The position numbers and the translations under genes are program-made. 8,755 nucleotides of DNA, taken from CAZWCX01 sp964632945 (GTDB taxonomy: Bacteria; Planctomycetota; MHYJ01; WSZJ01; CAZWCX01). Location of the stretch: positions 1 to 8,755 of the forward strand of contig CAZWCX010000211.1 of NCBI GenBank assembly GCA_964632945.1, given 5' to 3'. The notes under the pieces are model-generated. The model did not search any database. It was not told the origin of the DNA and saw only the letters and a program-made list of their open reading frames with translations. Of this stretch, positions 1-7,937 are shown one piece after another (positions within the stretch are counted from its first letter, which is position 1; each line of letters opens with the position of its first letter).

Positions 1-2
1 CC

Positions 3-548
3 CTCCGGCGCGCCGCAGGGGCCCCGGACCGGGGCGGGGCCGCCGCCCGGCGCGACGCCTGGGGACGCTCACGCGAACGCGTCGAGACGCTCCTGCGACG
101 CTACTCTCTGCCGCTCCAGTCGCGGCCGCGCGAGGCCGCGGCCCTGCGCACCCTGTGGCGGGACGCGGGCGGCCATCCGAGCGGCGAGCAGGAGATCGCC
201 TACGCGCATCACACCCAGACCACGCTCGGACTGGAGGCGGTCCCGCTCCTCTTCGACCGCCTGCAGGTCGTCCCCGTCACCTACGCGCTTATCGTCCAGA
301 TCGCGGAAGACGGCCCCGCGCGCGCCGCCGGACTGCAGCCGGGAGACGTGATCCTCGGGGTGAACGGCGCGCCCATCCACGGCAAGGCGGACCTCGCCGC
401 GGCCATGGAAGCCGCCACCGGGGAAAAGCGGCCGGAGGTCACGGTGGACATCGCGCGGCGGAATCAGATGCGCTCCATCCGGGTCCCGCCGGGCAAACTC
501 GGCGTGGTCATCGAGGACGTGGAGGCGGTCGAGATCCGGCCCCGGTAG
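3..548 (+). CDS. PDZ-domain protein, C-terminal part (5' end outside window)
   Basis: The frame is open from the left edge to a TAG at 546-548 and gives 181 visible residues; no convincing start codon lies in the visible part, so the gene begins upstream. Visible residues ~92-166 form a PDZ domain: an Ala/Glu-Asp-Gly-Pro-Ala segment with AAGLQPGDVILGVNG (residues 109-122), the usual carboxylate-loop/beta-strand signature of bacterial PDZ domains, then a helix around 129-138. PDZ domains bind C-terminal or internal peptides and often sit behind a protease domain (HtrA/DegP, C-terminal processing or M50 proteases). No catalytic Ser, His or zinc motif is in the visible part, so protease activity cannot be claimed. 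The ~85 residues before the PDZ are Arg/Ala-rich and I do not recognise them. The gene converges on the asparagine synthase gene with 37 bp between stops. The PDZ call is secure; the overall function is unknown. Confidence 0.75.
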   Translation, partial: LRRAAGAPDRGGAAARRDAWGRSRERVETLLRRYSLPLQSRPREAAALRTLWRDAGGHPSGEQEIAYAHHTQTTLGLEAVPLLFDRLQVVPVTYALIVQIAEDGPARAAGLQPGDVILGVNGAPIHGKADLAAAMEAATGEKRPEVTVDIARRNQMRSIRVPPGKLGVVIEDVEAVEIRPR

Positions 549-567
549 GCGGGGCGATCGTCCCGCC
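548..567. terminator. Hairpin between convergent genes, possible bidirectional terminator
   Basis: GGCGGG (548-553) and CCCGCC (562-567) form a perfect 6-bp stem. The inside can be extended by a G-U and a C-G pair. It occupies most of the 37-bp gap between two converging stop codons, where a shared terminator is expected. No T-run follows on either strand, so it is not a classical intrinsic terminator. In DNA this GC-rich such stems also occur by chance. Confidence 0.3.
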
Positions 568-585
568 CGCAACCCAGGCCGCGGG

Positions 586-2490
586 TCAGGGGCGTCCCCG
601 TCCGGCCGGCGCCACCGCCACTTCCGCCGGCGCCTCCCCGTCGACGAAGATCCGGTGCCAGTGCTCCAGGCAGAGCAGCGACCAGAGCAGCAGCCGGTGG
701 TTCTTCTCCCCGGAGGAGTGCTCCCCCACCACCGCGCGTACGAACTCGGGCCGCAGCAGCCCGCGGTCCAGCGTGCGCGGGGCCAGGAGCAGGTCGCGCA
801 CGTATCCCTCGTTCGGCCCGCGATACCAGGACTTCTCCGGCGCGCTGAACCCCTGCTTCTTGCGCTGCAGGATCTCCTCCGGGACCAGACCCTCCATGGC
901 CCTGCGCAGCACCCGCTTCCCCATCGACGTCTCCCGCCGCCCCTGCGCGTCCGCCGCGCCGGTCTCGAGCGCGGCGTCGTACTTGTACGCCGCCGGCACG
1001 CGCAAGGCGTAGTCCACCAGGGCGTGGTCGAGGAACGGGACCCGCTCCTCCAGCGAGTGGGCCATCGACAGGGCGTCTCCCAGCACCAGCAACCCGTGCA
1101 GGAAGGTCTTCATCTCGAAGTAGAGCGCCTGGTTGAGCGGGCTCCACAGCTCGAAACGCGGCGCGTTCTGCAGCAGTTCGACCAGGCGCTCGCGCGGCGG
1201 GGCCGCCCGGCGCGCCTCGGCCAGTCGCGGGCCGTACGCCTCGTCCGCCCGCTCCGCCGGCACCACCCGCTGCCACGCCGGAAAGGCGGCGTCGACGAAC
1301 CCCTCGATCGTCCGCGCCCGGGACCCGCCCGGGTAGCGCCAGGGGTAGCCGCCGAACAGTTCGTCCCCGCCCGCCCCGGAGAGCGCGACCTTCACGAACC
1401 GCGATGCCAGCCGCGAGATCAGGAAGTTGGGGTAGCTCATCCCCAGCCGCGGCACCTCCATGTGCCAGACCAGCCGCGGCAGGACCCGCGGCATGTCGGT
1501 GGCCTGGATCACCATCTCGTATTGCTCGGTGCCGAAGTGGCTCGACATCGCCTCCGCCGCCGCGCGCTCGTCGAACCCCGCCTCCAGACCGGTCGCGCGC
1601 CGCACGTCGAATCCGGCCGTGAACGTCATCAGGTGCGGAATCGCGCGACTCGCCACCGCGGTCAGCGTCCCCGAGTCCATCCCCCCGCTCAGGTAGGTCC
1701 CCAGCGGCACGTCGCTCATCAACTGCCGCTCGATGGCGTCGCGCAGGATCCCGCGCAGGGCGAGCGCGCATTCCTCTTCCCGGAGCTCCTTGGGGGTCAG
1801 CTCGGCGGAAAAATCGGCGTCCCACCAGCGCCGGAACTCCGTCGACGGCCCCTTGAGGCGCACCACCGCGAGGTACCCCGGCGACATCAGGCGCACGCCG
1901 CGGAAAAACGTTCGCTCGGAGACCACGTTCTGGAAGGTCAGATACTCGACGATCGCCTTGTCGTCCGCCTCCGCCTTCACCCTCTCCGAGGCGAGGATCC
2001 CCTTGATCTCGGAGGCGAAGATCATCCGCTCGGGGGAGAGGTGATAGTAGAGGGGCTTGATCCCGAAGCGGTCGCGCGCGACCAGGACCAGATCCTGCTT
2101 CCCGTCCAGGACGGCGAAGGCGAACATGCCGTTCAGGCGGCCCACGACCGCCTCGCCCCACTGCTCGTATCCGTGCAGGATGACCTCGCCGTCGCTCTTG
2201 CTGCGGAACCGGTGTCCGGCGGCTTCGAGTTCCGCCCGCAGGTCGGCGTGGTTGTAGATTTCGCCGTTGAAGACCAGATGGACCGAGCGATCCTCGTTGG
2301 CCATCGGCTGGCGGGCGGCCGGGCTGAGATCGATGATCGACAGGCGGCGGAAGCCGAGGCCCGCGTTGGCGCGCAGGTAGACCGCCTCGTCATCGGGGCC
2401 GCGGTGGGCGAGCGCCGCGGTCATGCGGCGGAGGACGTCGTGATCGACCTTCTCGCCGTCGAAGTTCAGGATGCCGACGAATCCGCACAT
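586..2490 (-). CDS. asnB: Asparagine synthase (glutamine-hydrolysing)
   Basis: A 634-residue class II amidotransferase that makes asparagine, or amidates a related carboxylate, from aspartate, ATP and glutamine in the cytoplasm. The chosen ATG (2488-2490) gives Met-Cys-Gly-Phe, placing the N-terminal nucleophile Cys2 correctly; the frame stays open far upstream, but only this start gives an active enzyme. The glutaminase domain (~1-190) shows RGPDD (30-34), VFNGEIYNH (73-81), GEVILHGYE (101-109) and DRFGIKPLYY (140-149). The synthetase domain (~240-610) shows the ATP PP-loop SGGMDSG (268-274), SGAGGDELFGGY (371-382), ERVPFLDH (482-489) and KKQGFSAPE (544-552). The last ~16 residues are Ala/Pro/Gly-rich. 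Length is normal for AsnB-type enzymes. Family members in polysaccharide loci modify cell-surface sugars, so the true acceptor could be something other than aspartate. The gene is transcribed alone, divergently from the four-gene set to its right. No clear ribosome-binding site precedes the ATG (see the promoter entry). Confidence 0.93.
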   Translation of the reverse strand: MCGFVGILNFDGEKVDHDVLRRMTAALAHRGPDDEAVYLRANAGLGFRRLSIIDLSPAARQPMANEDRSVHLVFNGEIYNHADLRAELEAAGHRFRSKSDGEVILHGYEQWGEAVVGRLNGMFAFAVLDGKQDLVLVARDRFGIKPLYYHLSPERMIFASEIKGILASERVKAEADDKAIVEYLTFQNVVSERTFFRGVRLMSPGYLAVVRLKGPSTEFRRWWDADFSAELTPKELREEECALALRGILRDAIERQLMSDVPLGTYLSGGMDSGTLTAVASRAIPHLMTFTAGFDVRRATGLEAGFDERAAAEAMSSHFGTEQYEMVIQATDMPRVLPRLVWHMEVPRLGMSYPNFLISRLASRFVKVALSGAGGDELFGGYPWRYPGGSRARTIEGFVDAAFPAWQRVVPAERADEAYGPRLAEARRAAPPRERLVELLQNAPRFELWSPLNQALYFEMKTFLHGLLVLGDALSMAHSLEERVPFLDHALVDYALRVPAAYKYDAALETGAADAQGRRETSMGKRVLRRAMEGLVPEEILQRKKQGFSAPEKSWYRGPNEGYVRDLLLAPRTLDRGLLRPEFVRAVVGEHSSGEKNHRLLLWSLLCLEHWHRIFVDGEAPAEVAVAPAGRGRP

Positions 2491-2498
2491 GAAGGGCC

Positions 2499-2527
2499 AC
2501 CCTAGCGCCGGCGCGGGCCGGCGGCAA
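2499..2527 (-). promoter_or_regulatory. Sigma70-like promoter candidate for asparagine synthase, near-leaderless
   Basis: On the minus strand TTGCCG (2527-2522) is followed after exactly 17 bp by TAGGGT (2504-2499). This resembles a -35/-10 pair (TTG matches; TA and final T match). A start ~7 bp past the -10 would fall at about 2492, two bases before the ATG at 2490, so the message would have almost no leader. This agrees with the absence of a Shine-Dalgarno sequence there. It is a pattern match only; GC-rich DNA gives many weak matches. Confidence 0.4.
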
Positions 2528-2534
2528 CGGATTT

Positions 2535-2560
2535 CGCGCGGGAGAGGCGGGTCCCGCGCG
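2535..2560. promoter_or_regulatory. Perfect 9-bp inverted repeat upstream of asnB promoter candidate, operator-like
   Basis: CGCGCGGGA (2535-2543) and TCCCGCGCG (2552-2560) are exact reverse complements separated by 8 bp. The repeat lies in the divergent intergenic region, just upstream of the proposed -35 of the asparagine synthase promoter. That is a usual place for a regulator-binding site. If transcription starts further upstream it would instead form a hairpin in the leader. No regulator gene is in the window. Confidence 0.35.
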
Positions 2561-2564
2561 GCCG

Positions 2565-2576
2565 GCGATCGATCGC
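2565..2576. promoter_or_regulatory. 12-bp palindrome GCGATCGATCGC in divergent intergenic region
   Basis: The sequence is a perfect palindrome centred between 2570 and 2571, five bases right of the 9-bp inverted repeat. It could be part of a regulatory site or a restriction/methylation motif (it contains GATC and CGATCG). Short GC-rich palindromes are common in such DNA, so no function is claimed. Confidence 0.2.
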
Positions 2577-2586
2577 GCATACCCCT

Positions 2587-2615
2587 TTCCTCCCGGCCCG
2601 CCGCTGTGGTAGGAT
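2587..2615 (+). promoter_or_regulatory. Weak promoter candidate for the four-gene operon
   Basis: TAGGAT (2610-2615) is a good -10 element. The -35 about 17 bp upstream (TTCCTC at 2587-2592) is poor. A start near 2622 would leave a ~20-base leader containing the GGAGG ribosome-binding site at 2631-2635. The same TAGG-T core appears in the opposing promoter candidate, which mildly supports both. The region must contain the operon promoter because the upstream gene is divergent. Confidence 0.3.
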
Positions 2616-2642
2616 CGCCGGGGAGTCGGCGGAGGTTCGGCC

Positions 2643-2945
2643 ATGATCCGGGATCTGTCGGTGAAGTGCCCCTGCTGCGGCGCCCGCCTGGACGTGGACG
2701 CCCGCACGGGCCGCGTCCTGCGGCACGAAAAGCCCGGCGCGCGCCCCGCCGACCCCTTCGCCAAAGGTCTCGAGCGGGCGCAGCGCCCCGTCGACTCCGA
2801 TGCCGCCTTTCGGGCCGCGGCGGAGACGCTGGATGCGCGCCGGCGCGAGGCCGAAGACGCCTTCGGCAAGCGCGCCGACCAGATTCGCCGCGAGGCCGAC
2901 GAGGGCAAGGACGTGCGGCCTCCCCATCCCTTCGACAACGACTGA
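2643..2945 (+). CDS. Small CxxC (zinc-ribbon-like) protein of unknown function
   Basis: A 100-residue protein starting at ATG 2643, with GGAGG at 2631-2635, 7 bases before the start. Near the N-terminus it has KCPCCGARLDVD (residues 8-19). Cys9 and Cys12 form a zinc-knuckle-type CxxC, with Cys11 an extra cysteine between them. No second CxxC follows, so a full zinc ribbon would require dimerisation or a half-site; metal binding is only an inference. The rest (~50-90) is rich in Arg, Glu and Ala and looks like a charged helix, followed by a short Pro/Asp tail. There is no signal peptide or membrane segment, so it is probably cytoplasmic. It is the first gene of a tight rightward set, 17 bp before the 537-residue protein. 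I do not recognise its function; the gene itself is well supported by its ribosome-binding site and operon spacing. Confidence 0.75.
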   Translation: MIRDLSVKCPCCGARLDVDARTGRVLRHEKPGARPADPFAKGLERAQRPVDSDAAFRAAAETLDARRREAEDAFGKRADQIRREADEGKDVRPPHPFDND

Positions 2946-2962
2946 CGAGGCGTCCGGTCACG

Positions 2963-4576
2963 ATGCGCCACTCCGACGGCGGCGGGACGCCGCCCTGTTT
3001 CGAACCGCTCATCGAGCGGAGCAGCGAGCACGAATTGCTCTCCGGCGCCGATGCGCTCCCCGCCCTGCGCGGCGTCCTGCACGGATATGCTTTCCGCTTC
3101 TCGTTCGCGGTCCAGGACGACGACTGGGACGATCCGGACGACGTCCCCCATCGTATCCGCTGGCACTTCGTCATGGACTTCCCCTTCGGGTTCGACGTGC
3201 GCGTGCGCCGCAAGCCGGCCGCGAAGAAGAAAAAGGGAAAGAGCCGGCCCCCGGCCGAAGCGACGGGCGGCGCCACCGGAATCGCGCGGTTCGACGAGCG
3301 TTTCGATGCCCAGGCCACCGACGCCCACCTGGGCCGCGCGCTCCCCTGGCTGCGGGACGCCACCGTCCTCGAAATCCTCGACGCGCTCTGCCAGTCGAAG
3401 ACCCAGGTGCGCATGCGCGTGGATTCGCTCAACGTCTCCAGCGCGGGATGGAAAGGCTCGCTCGAGGAGGCCCGCGGCGCGGTCGCTTCCGGGACGTGGC
3501 CCGAAGAGACCGACATCGAGCGCATCGCGGCGGCGGCCCAGCGGCTGCGCGGCTGCTTCCGCCGCCTCGGCGGCGCCGTCGGCGCCGACTCCGGCACGCC
3601 CGCCCCCGCCGCGAAATCCACGGATCCGGACGCGGAGGCGCTGTTCCGCCTGGCCGAGAACCGCCCCCCGACACCGGCGCAATCGGCGCCCGTACCCGCG
3701 GCGGCCGCACGCCCGGAACCGGCGCCGCCGGCGCCGTCCGAACTCCTCTTCATCGGCGACCCACCGCCCAACAGCCCCCCGCCGCCGAAGCCGGAAATCC
3801 ACCTGATCGGCTTCGACGAGCCCGAACCGCCTCCGCCACGGCCCCGGATCCGCCCCCACACACCGTTCCCGCCCGATCCGCGCCCCGCGGAGGTCATCCG
3901 CATCACCGACACCGCCGCCCGCCGACCCACGGGATTCTCCTCCACCTGGGACATCCCCTACCTCCCCCAGATGGCCGGCTGGCGCCGCCTCGCCTCCCGC
4001 CTCGAACTCCAACGCAGCAAGGAGGGCCAGCCCGACATCCACGGCGAGATCGGCGGCTGCCCCTTCACCCTGCAGGTGCGCTGGTCGGGCGGACGGAAGA
4101 ACCTCGCCCAGGCCTCCGACTTCACCCTCGATCTCGAAATGAAGTGCAAGCCCGAGTTCGAGGCCACCGTCCACCGCGAAAGCTGGGCCCTGCGCTGGAA
4201 ACGGCTCACCGGCACCCTGCAGGACATCAAGGTCGGGCGCCCCACGCTCGACGAGAAGTACTTCTTCTCCTTCACGAGCGGCTCCCGGAGCCGCTTCACC
4301 GACCTCATGCTCGACGCCGAGACCGAGCCGATCCTCGACGCGCTCACGGACCTGTGCGGCTCGGTGCAGTTCTCCCACGAACAGATCCGGGTGGGCGTGA
4401 ACGATCGCGAGGTCGAACGTCCGAAGGCCAACTACGATCCGTTCGGCGAGGGCGTGTGGCCGCCTTGCCACTTCCTGGACAATCTTCTGCCCGCCACGCA
4501 TGCTCTGGCCGTGCGCGTCAACGGGCTGGACACGGGATTGATCTTCCGGCGATTGAGATTGTACGGCTACGAGTGA
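2963..4576 (+). CDS. Uncharacterised protein with two diverged copies of one domain and a Pro-rich linker
   Basis: A 537-residue protein with no family I recognise. ATG 2963 follows the upstream stop by 17 bp; a GAGG at 2947-2950 is rather distant (12 bases), so the start is probable, not certain. Three parts are visible: an N-terminal region (~35-200) with an acidic DDDWDDPDD segment and a Lys-rich loop (~84-93), a Pro/Ala-rich linker (~210-325), and a C-terminal region (~340-520). The two ends appear homologous. FVMDFPFGFDVRVRR (69-83) lines up with FTLDLEMKCKPEFEATVHR (387-405). ARFDERF (108-114) lines up with PTLDEKY (427-433). EILDAL (137-142) lines up with PILDAL (456-461), each followed by a segment ending in RV. 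There is no signal peptide, membrane span or recognisable catalytic motif. Binding or scaffolding is plausible but unproven. A real gene is supported by operon position and protein-like conservation between its halves. Confidence 0.75.
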   Translation: MRHSDGGGTPPCFEPLIERSSEHELLSGADALPALRGVLHGYAFRFSFAVQDDDWDDPDDVPHRIRWHFVMDFPFGFDVRVRRKPAAKKKKGKSRPPAEATGGATGIARFDERFDAQATDAHLGRALPWLRDATVLEILDALCQSKTQVRMRVDSLNVSSAGWKGSLEEARGAVASGTWPEETDIERIAAAAQRLRGCFRRLGGAVGADSGTPAPAAKSTDPDAEALFRLAENRPPTPAQSAPVPAAAARPEPAPPAPSELLFIGDPPPNSPPPPKPEIHLIGFDEPEPPPPRPRIRPHTPFPPDPRPAEVIRITDTAARRPTGFSSTWDIPYLPQMAGWRRLASRLELQRSKEGQPDIHGEIGGCPFTLQVRWSGGRKNLAQASDFTLDLEMKCKPEFEATVHRESWALRWKRLTGTLQDIKVGRPTLDEKYFFSFTSGSRSRFTDLMLDAETEPILDALTDLCGSVQFSHEQIRVGVNDREVERPKANYDPFGEGVWPPCHFLDNLLPATHALAVRVNGLDTGLIFRRLRLYGYE

Positions 4577-4595
4577 GAAGCGAGGGGGGTCGGGG

Positions 4596-4991
4596 ATGAG
4601 GAGGTGGATGGGAACCGCAGCCGCGTCGGTCGCGCTGCTCGCGGGAGTCTTCGGCTGCTCGGCCTATGGCGTCCGCGAAGTCATGCACGAACGGCAGGAT
4701 CCGATCACCGGCGCGCGGCTGGAATTGTATGTCGCGAAGCAGTCGTACATCGACGACCGGCCGATCGACCGCAAGACGCTGAAGGTGCTGACGCCCGAAG
4801 GGGAACGGTTCATCTTCGTGGAGACGCGCGACCGGGGCAATCCGTCCGGCAAGCTCACGGTCAATCGCGACGGCCGGCAGTGGGACGCAACCGCCAACGA
4901 CTGGGCGGTCTACCGCTCCTACATGCGCCACTTCGAAGAAGAGGAGATCGAGGCCGGCCCGGCGGCGACCCGGCGCGGCCGGGAGCGCTAG
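4596..4991 (+). CDS. Small predicted lipoprotein, unknown function
   Basis: A 131-residue protein. The N-terminus has two Arg, a hydrophobic stretch and VFGC ending at Cys21, an acceptable though not ideal lipobox (Phe at -2). It is therefore likely exported, lipidated and anchored in a membrane. The mature part is polar, with alternating strands (e.g. GARLELYV at 39-46 and ERFIFVETRD at 69-78) and an acidic run HFEEEEIE near the C-terminus. I recognise no family. ATG 4596 has a GAGGGG at ~4582-4587 upstream. An in-frame ATG at 4608 is also possible, but its AGGAGG is only 3 bases away, so the first start is preferred. It begins 19 bp after the duplicated-domain gene and ends 1 bp before the GTG of the amidohydrolase, so the genes are probably co-transcribed. 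Confidence 0.75.
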   Translation: MRRWMGTAAASVALLAGVFGCSAYGVREVMHERQDPITGARLELYVAKQSYIDDRPIDRKTLKVLTPEGERFIFVETRDRGNPSGKLTVNRDGRQWDATANDWAVYRSYMRHFEEEEIEAGPAATRRGRER

Positions 4992-4992
4992 C

Positions 4993-5970
4993 GTGGAGGA
5001 TGCGCGCGCACCGGCGGACCGCGCGGGCGCCGTCCCTCCCGCCCGGGCGTGCGACCGCGGCCCGGGCTCGCCGGCGGCGGCGACCCTCGGTGCCTCGCTC
5101 CGCGCCGGCGCCTGCGCGAGAACGGCGGCGCTCGCGTCCCTGCTCTTCCTCTGCGCCCCGTCCGTGGCCCCCGGGGAACCGGCCGACGACCTCTGGCGCG
5201 CCGCCGACGCCATCGACGTTCACGCCCACATCGGCACGTACAAGGGCTTCGACCTGTCGCTCGAGACCTTGCGATCGAATCTGCGCCGCTACCGGATCCG
5301 CCTCGCGCTCGTCTCCAACATCGACGGCGCGGCCCTGCCCAGGATCACCCGAGACCTCGGCGAACTCGAGACCAATCAGGCCACCCTCGCCGTCGTCTCC
5401 GCCCACCCGGAACTGCGCGGCCTCGTGTGGGCGCGCCCGGGCGAAGAAGGATCCTCCCCGGAACAAGTCGAACCCTTCCTGCGCGATCACGGCTTCGTCG
5501 GAGTGAAACTGCACCCCGGCATGAACCGCTTTCCCGCGGACGCCGCGTGCGTGGACGGCTACCTCGCCCTGTGCGCGAAGTACGACGTCCCCGCGGTCTT
5601 CCACTGCGACCAGGCCGCGCCGATCTACCGGGCGGCGCGGCGCCATCCGAAAGTCGCCGTCGTGCTCTACCATAGCGGCTTCTTCAGCGACCACGAGGAG
5701 GCGATCCGCACGGTCGAGGAATCGGTGCGCAAGGGGGACGCCCGGCTCTTCCTCGAGACGGCGCAGGTGAAAGCGAACGCGGCGGTCGCCATGGTCCGCC
5801 GCGTCGGCGCCGAGCGCGTGCTCTTCGGCACGGATGCGACCTACTTCGGCGCCGAGCACTACGGCGCCTACGAGACGCTGGTGCGCGCCCTGCGCGAGGC
5901 GCTCGCGCCGGAGGACTTCGCACGGGTGATGCACGGGAACGCGGAACGCTTGTTCCGGCTCGGGCGGTGA
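4993..5970 (+). CDS. Amidohydrolase (amidohydrolase_2 type TIM barrel), probably exported
   Basis: A metal-dependent hydrolase of the amidohydrolase superfamily, close in motif order to the amidohydrolase_2 group (decarboxylases and hydrolases). Visible residues are DVHAHIG with His77 and His79, VKLHPG (171-176), FHCDQ (203-207), YHSGF (226-230), the metal/catalytic Asp281 in FGTDATYFG (278-286) and HGNAERLF (314-321). A carboxylate-product lactonase or decarboxylase role is possible; the substrate cannot be read from the sequence. Translation probably begins at GTG 4993, one base after the lipoprotein stop, giving 325 residues. The first ~65 residues are unlike the cytoplasmic family. They are Ala/Arg/Pro-rich and include a hydrophobic stretch (~42-57, AALASLLFLCAPSVA) before the barrel begins near 65. 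This resembles a signal peptide with an over-long N-region, so the true start may be a non-ATG codon further in. It is the last gene of the operon. Confidence 0.88.
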   Translation: MEDARAPADRAGAVPPARACDRGPGSPAAATLGASLRAGACARTAALASLLFLCAPSVAPGEPADDLWRAADAIDVHAHIGTYKGFDLSLETLRSNLRRYRIRLALVSNIDGAALPRITRDLGELETNQATLAVVSAHPELRGLVWARPGEEGSSPEQVEPFLRDHGFVGVKLHPGMNRFPADAACVDGYLALCAKYDVPAVFHCDQAAPIYRAARRHPKVAVVLYHSGFFSDHEEAIRTVEESVRKGDARLFLETAQVKANAAVAMVRRVGAERVLFGTDATYFGAEHYGAYETLVRALREALAPEDFARVMHGNAERLFRLGR

Positions 5971-6042
5971 AGTCGACCGGGCCGCCCGCGATCGGCCCGC
6001 GCGGGCGAGGTGGCGCGGGATCCGGCGCACCCCCCTCGGAAG

Positions 6043-6059
6043 GGCCGGGGGGCCCGGCC
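6043..6059. terminator. Strong GC hairpin between convergent genes, candidate terminator
   Basis: GGCCGGG (6043-6049), loop GGG, CCCGGCC (6053-6059) form a perfect 7-bp all-GC stem. It lies in the 92-bp gap between the amidohydrolase stop and the GT39-like stop, only 3 bases from the latter. A second palindrome, GCCCGCGCGGGC, is at 5995-6006. Neither is followed by a T-run. Position supports a role in ending both transcripts; nothing else is seen in this gap. Confidence 0.4.
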
Positions 6060-6062
6060 GCG

Positions 6063-7933
<1,871 letters not shown>

Positions 7934-7937
<4 letters not shown>

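Noticed and set aside
268..548. PDZ protein considered as a complete HtrA-type protease
   Set aside because: No catalytic Ser/His/Asp motif is visible in the 181 residues, and the N-terminal portion is outside the window.
655..2505. 616-residue plus-strand open frame
   Set aside because: It is the reverse shadow of asparagine synthase, rich in Arg, Gln, His and Leu, with no domain.
2491..3954. Upstream extension of the asparagine synthase frame to a 1122-residue open frame
   Set aside because: The extension is antisense to two better-supported genes, has Ser/Arg/Gly-rich shadow composition, and would bury the catalytic Cys2 that must be N-terminal.
2390..4501. 703-residue minus-strand open frame
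   Set aside because: It lies opposite the CxxC and duplicated-domain genes. Its Ala/Arg/Glu-rich composition without motifs is typical of GC-rich antisense shadows.
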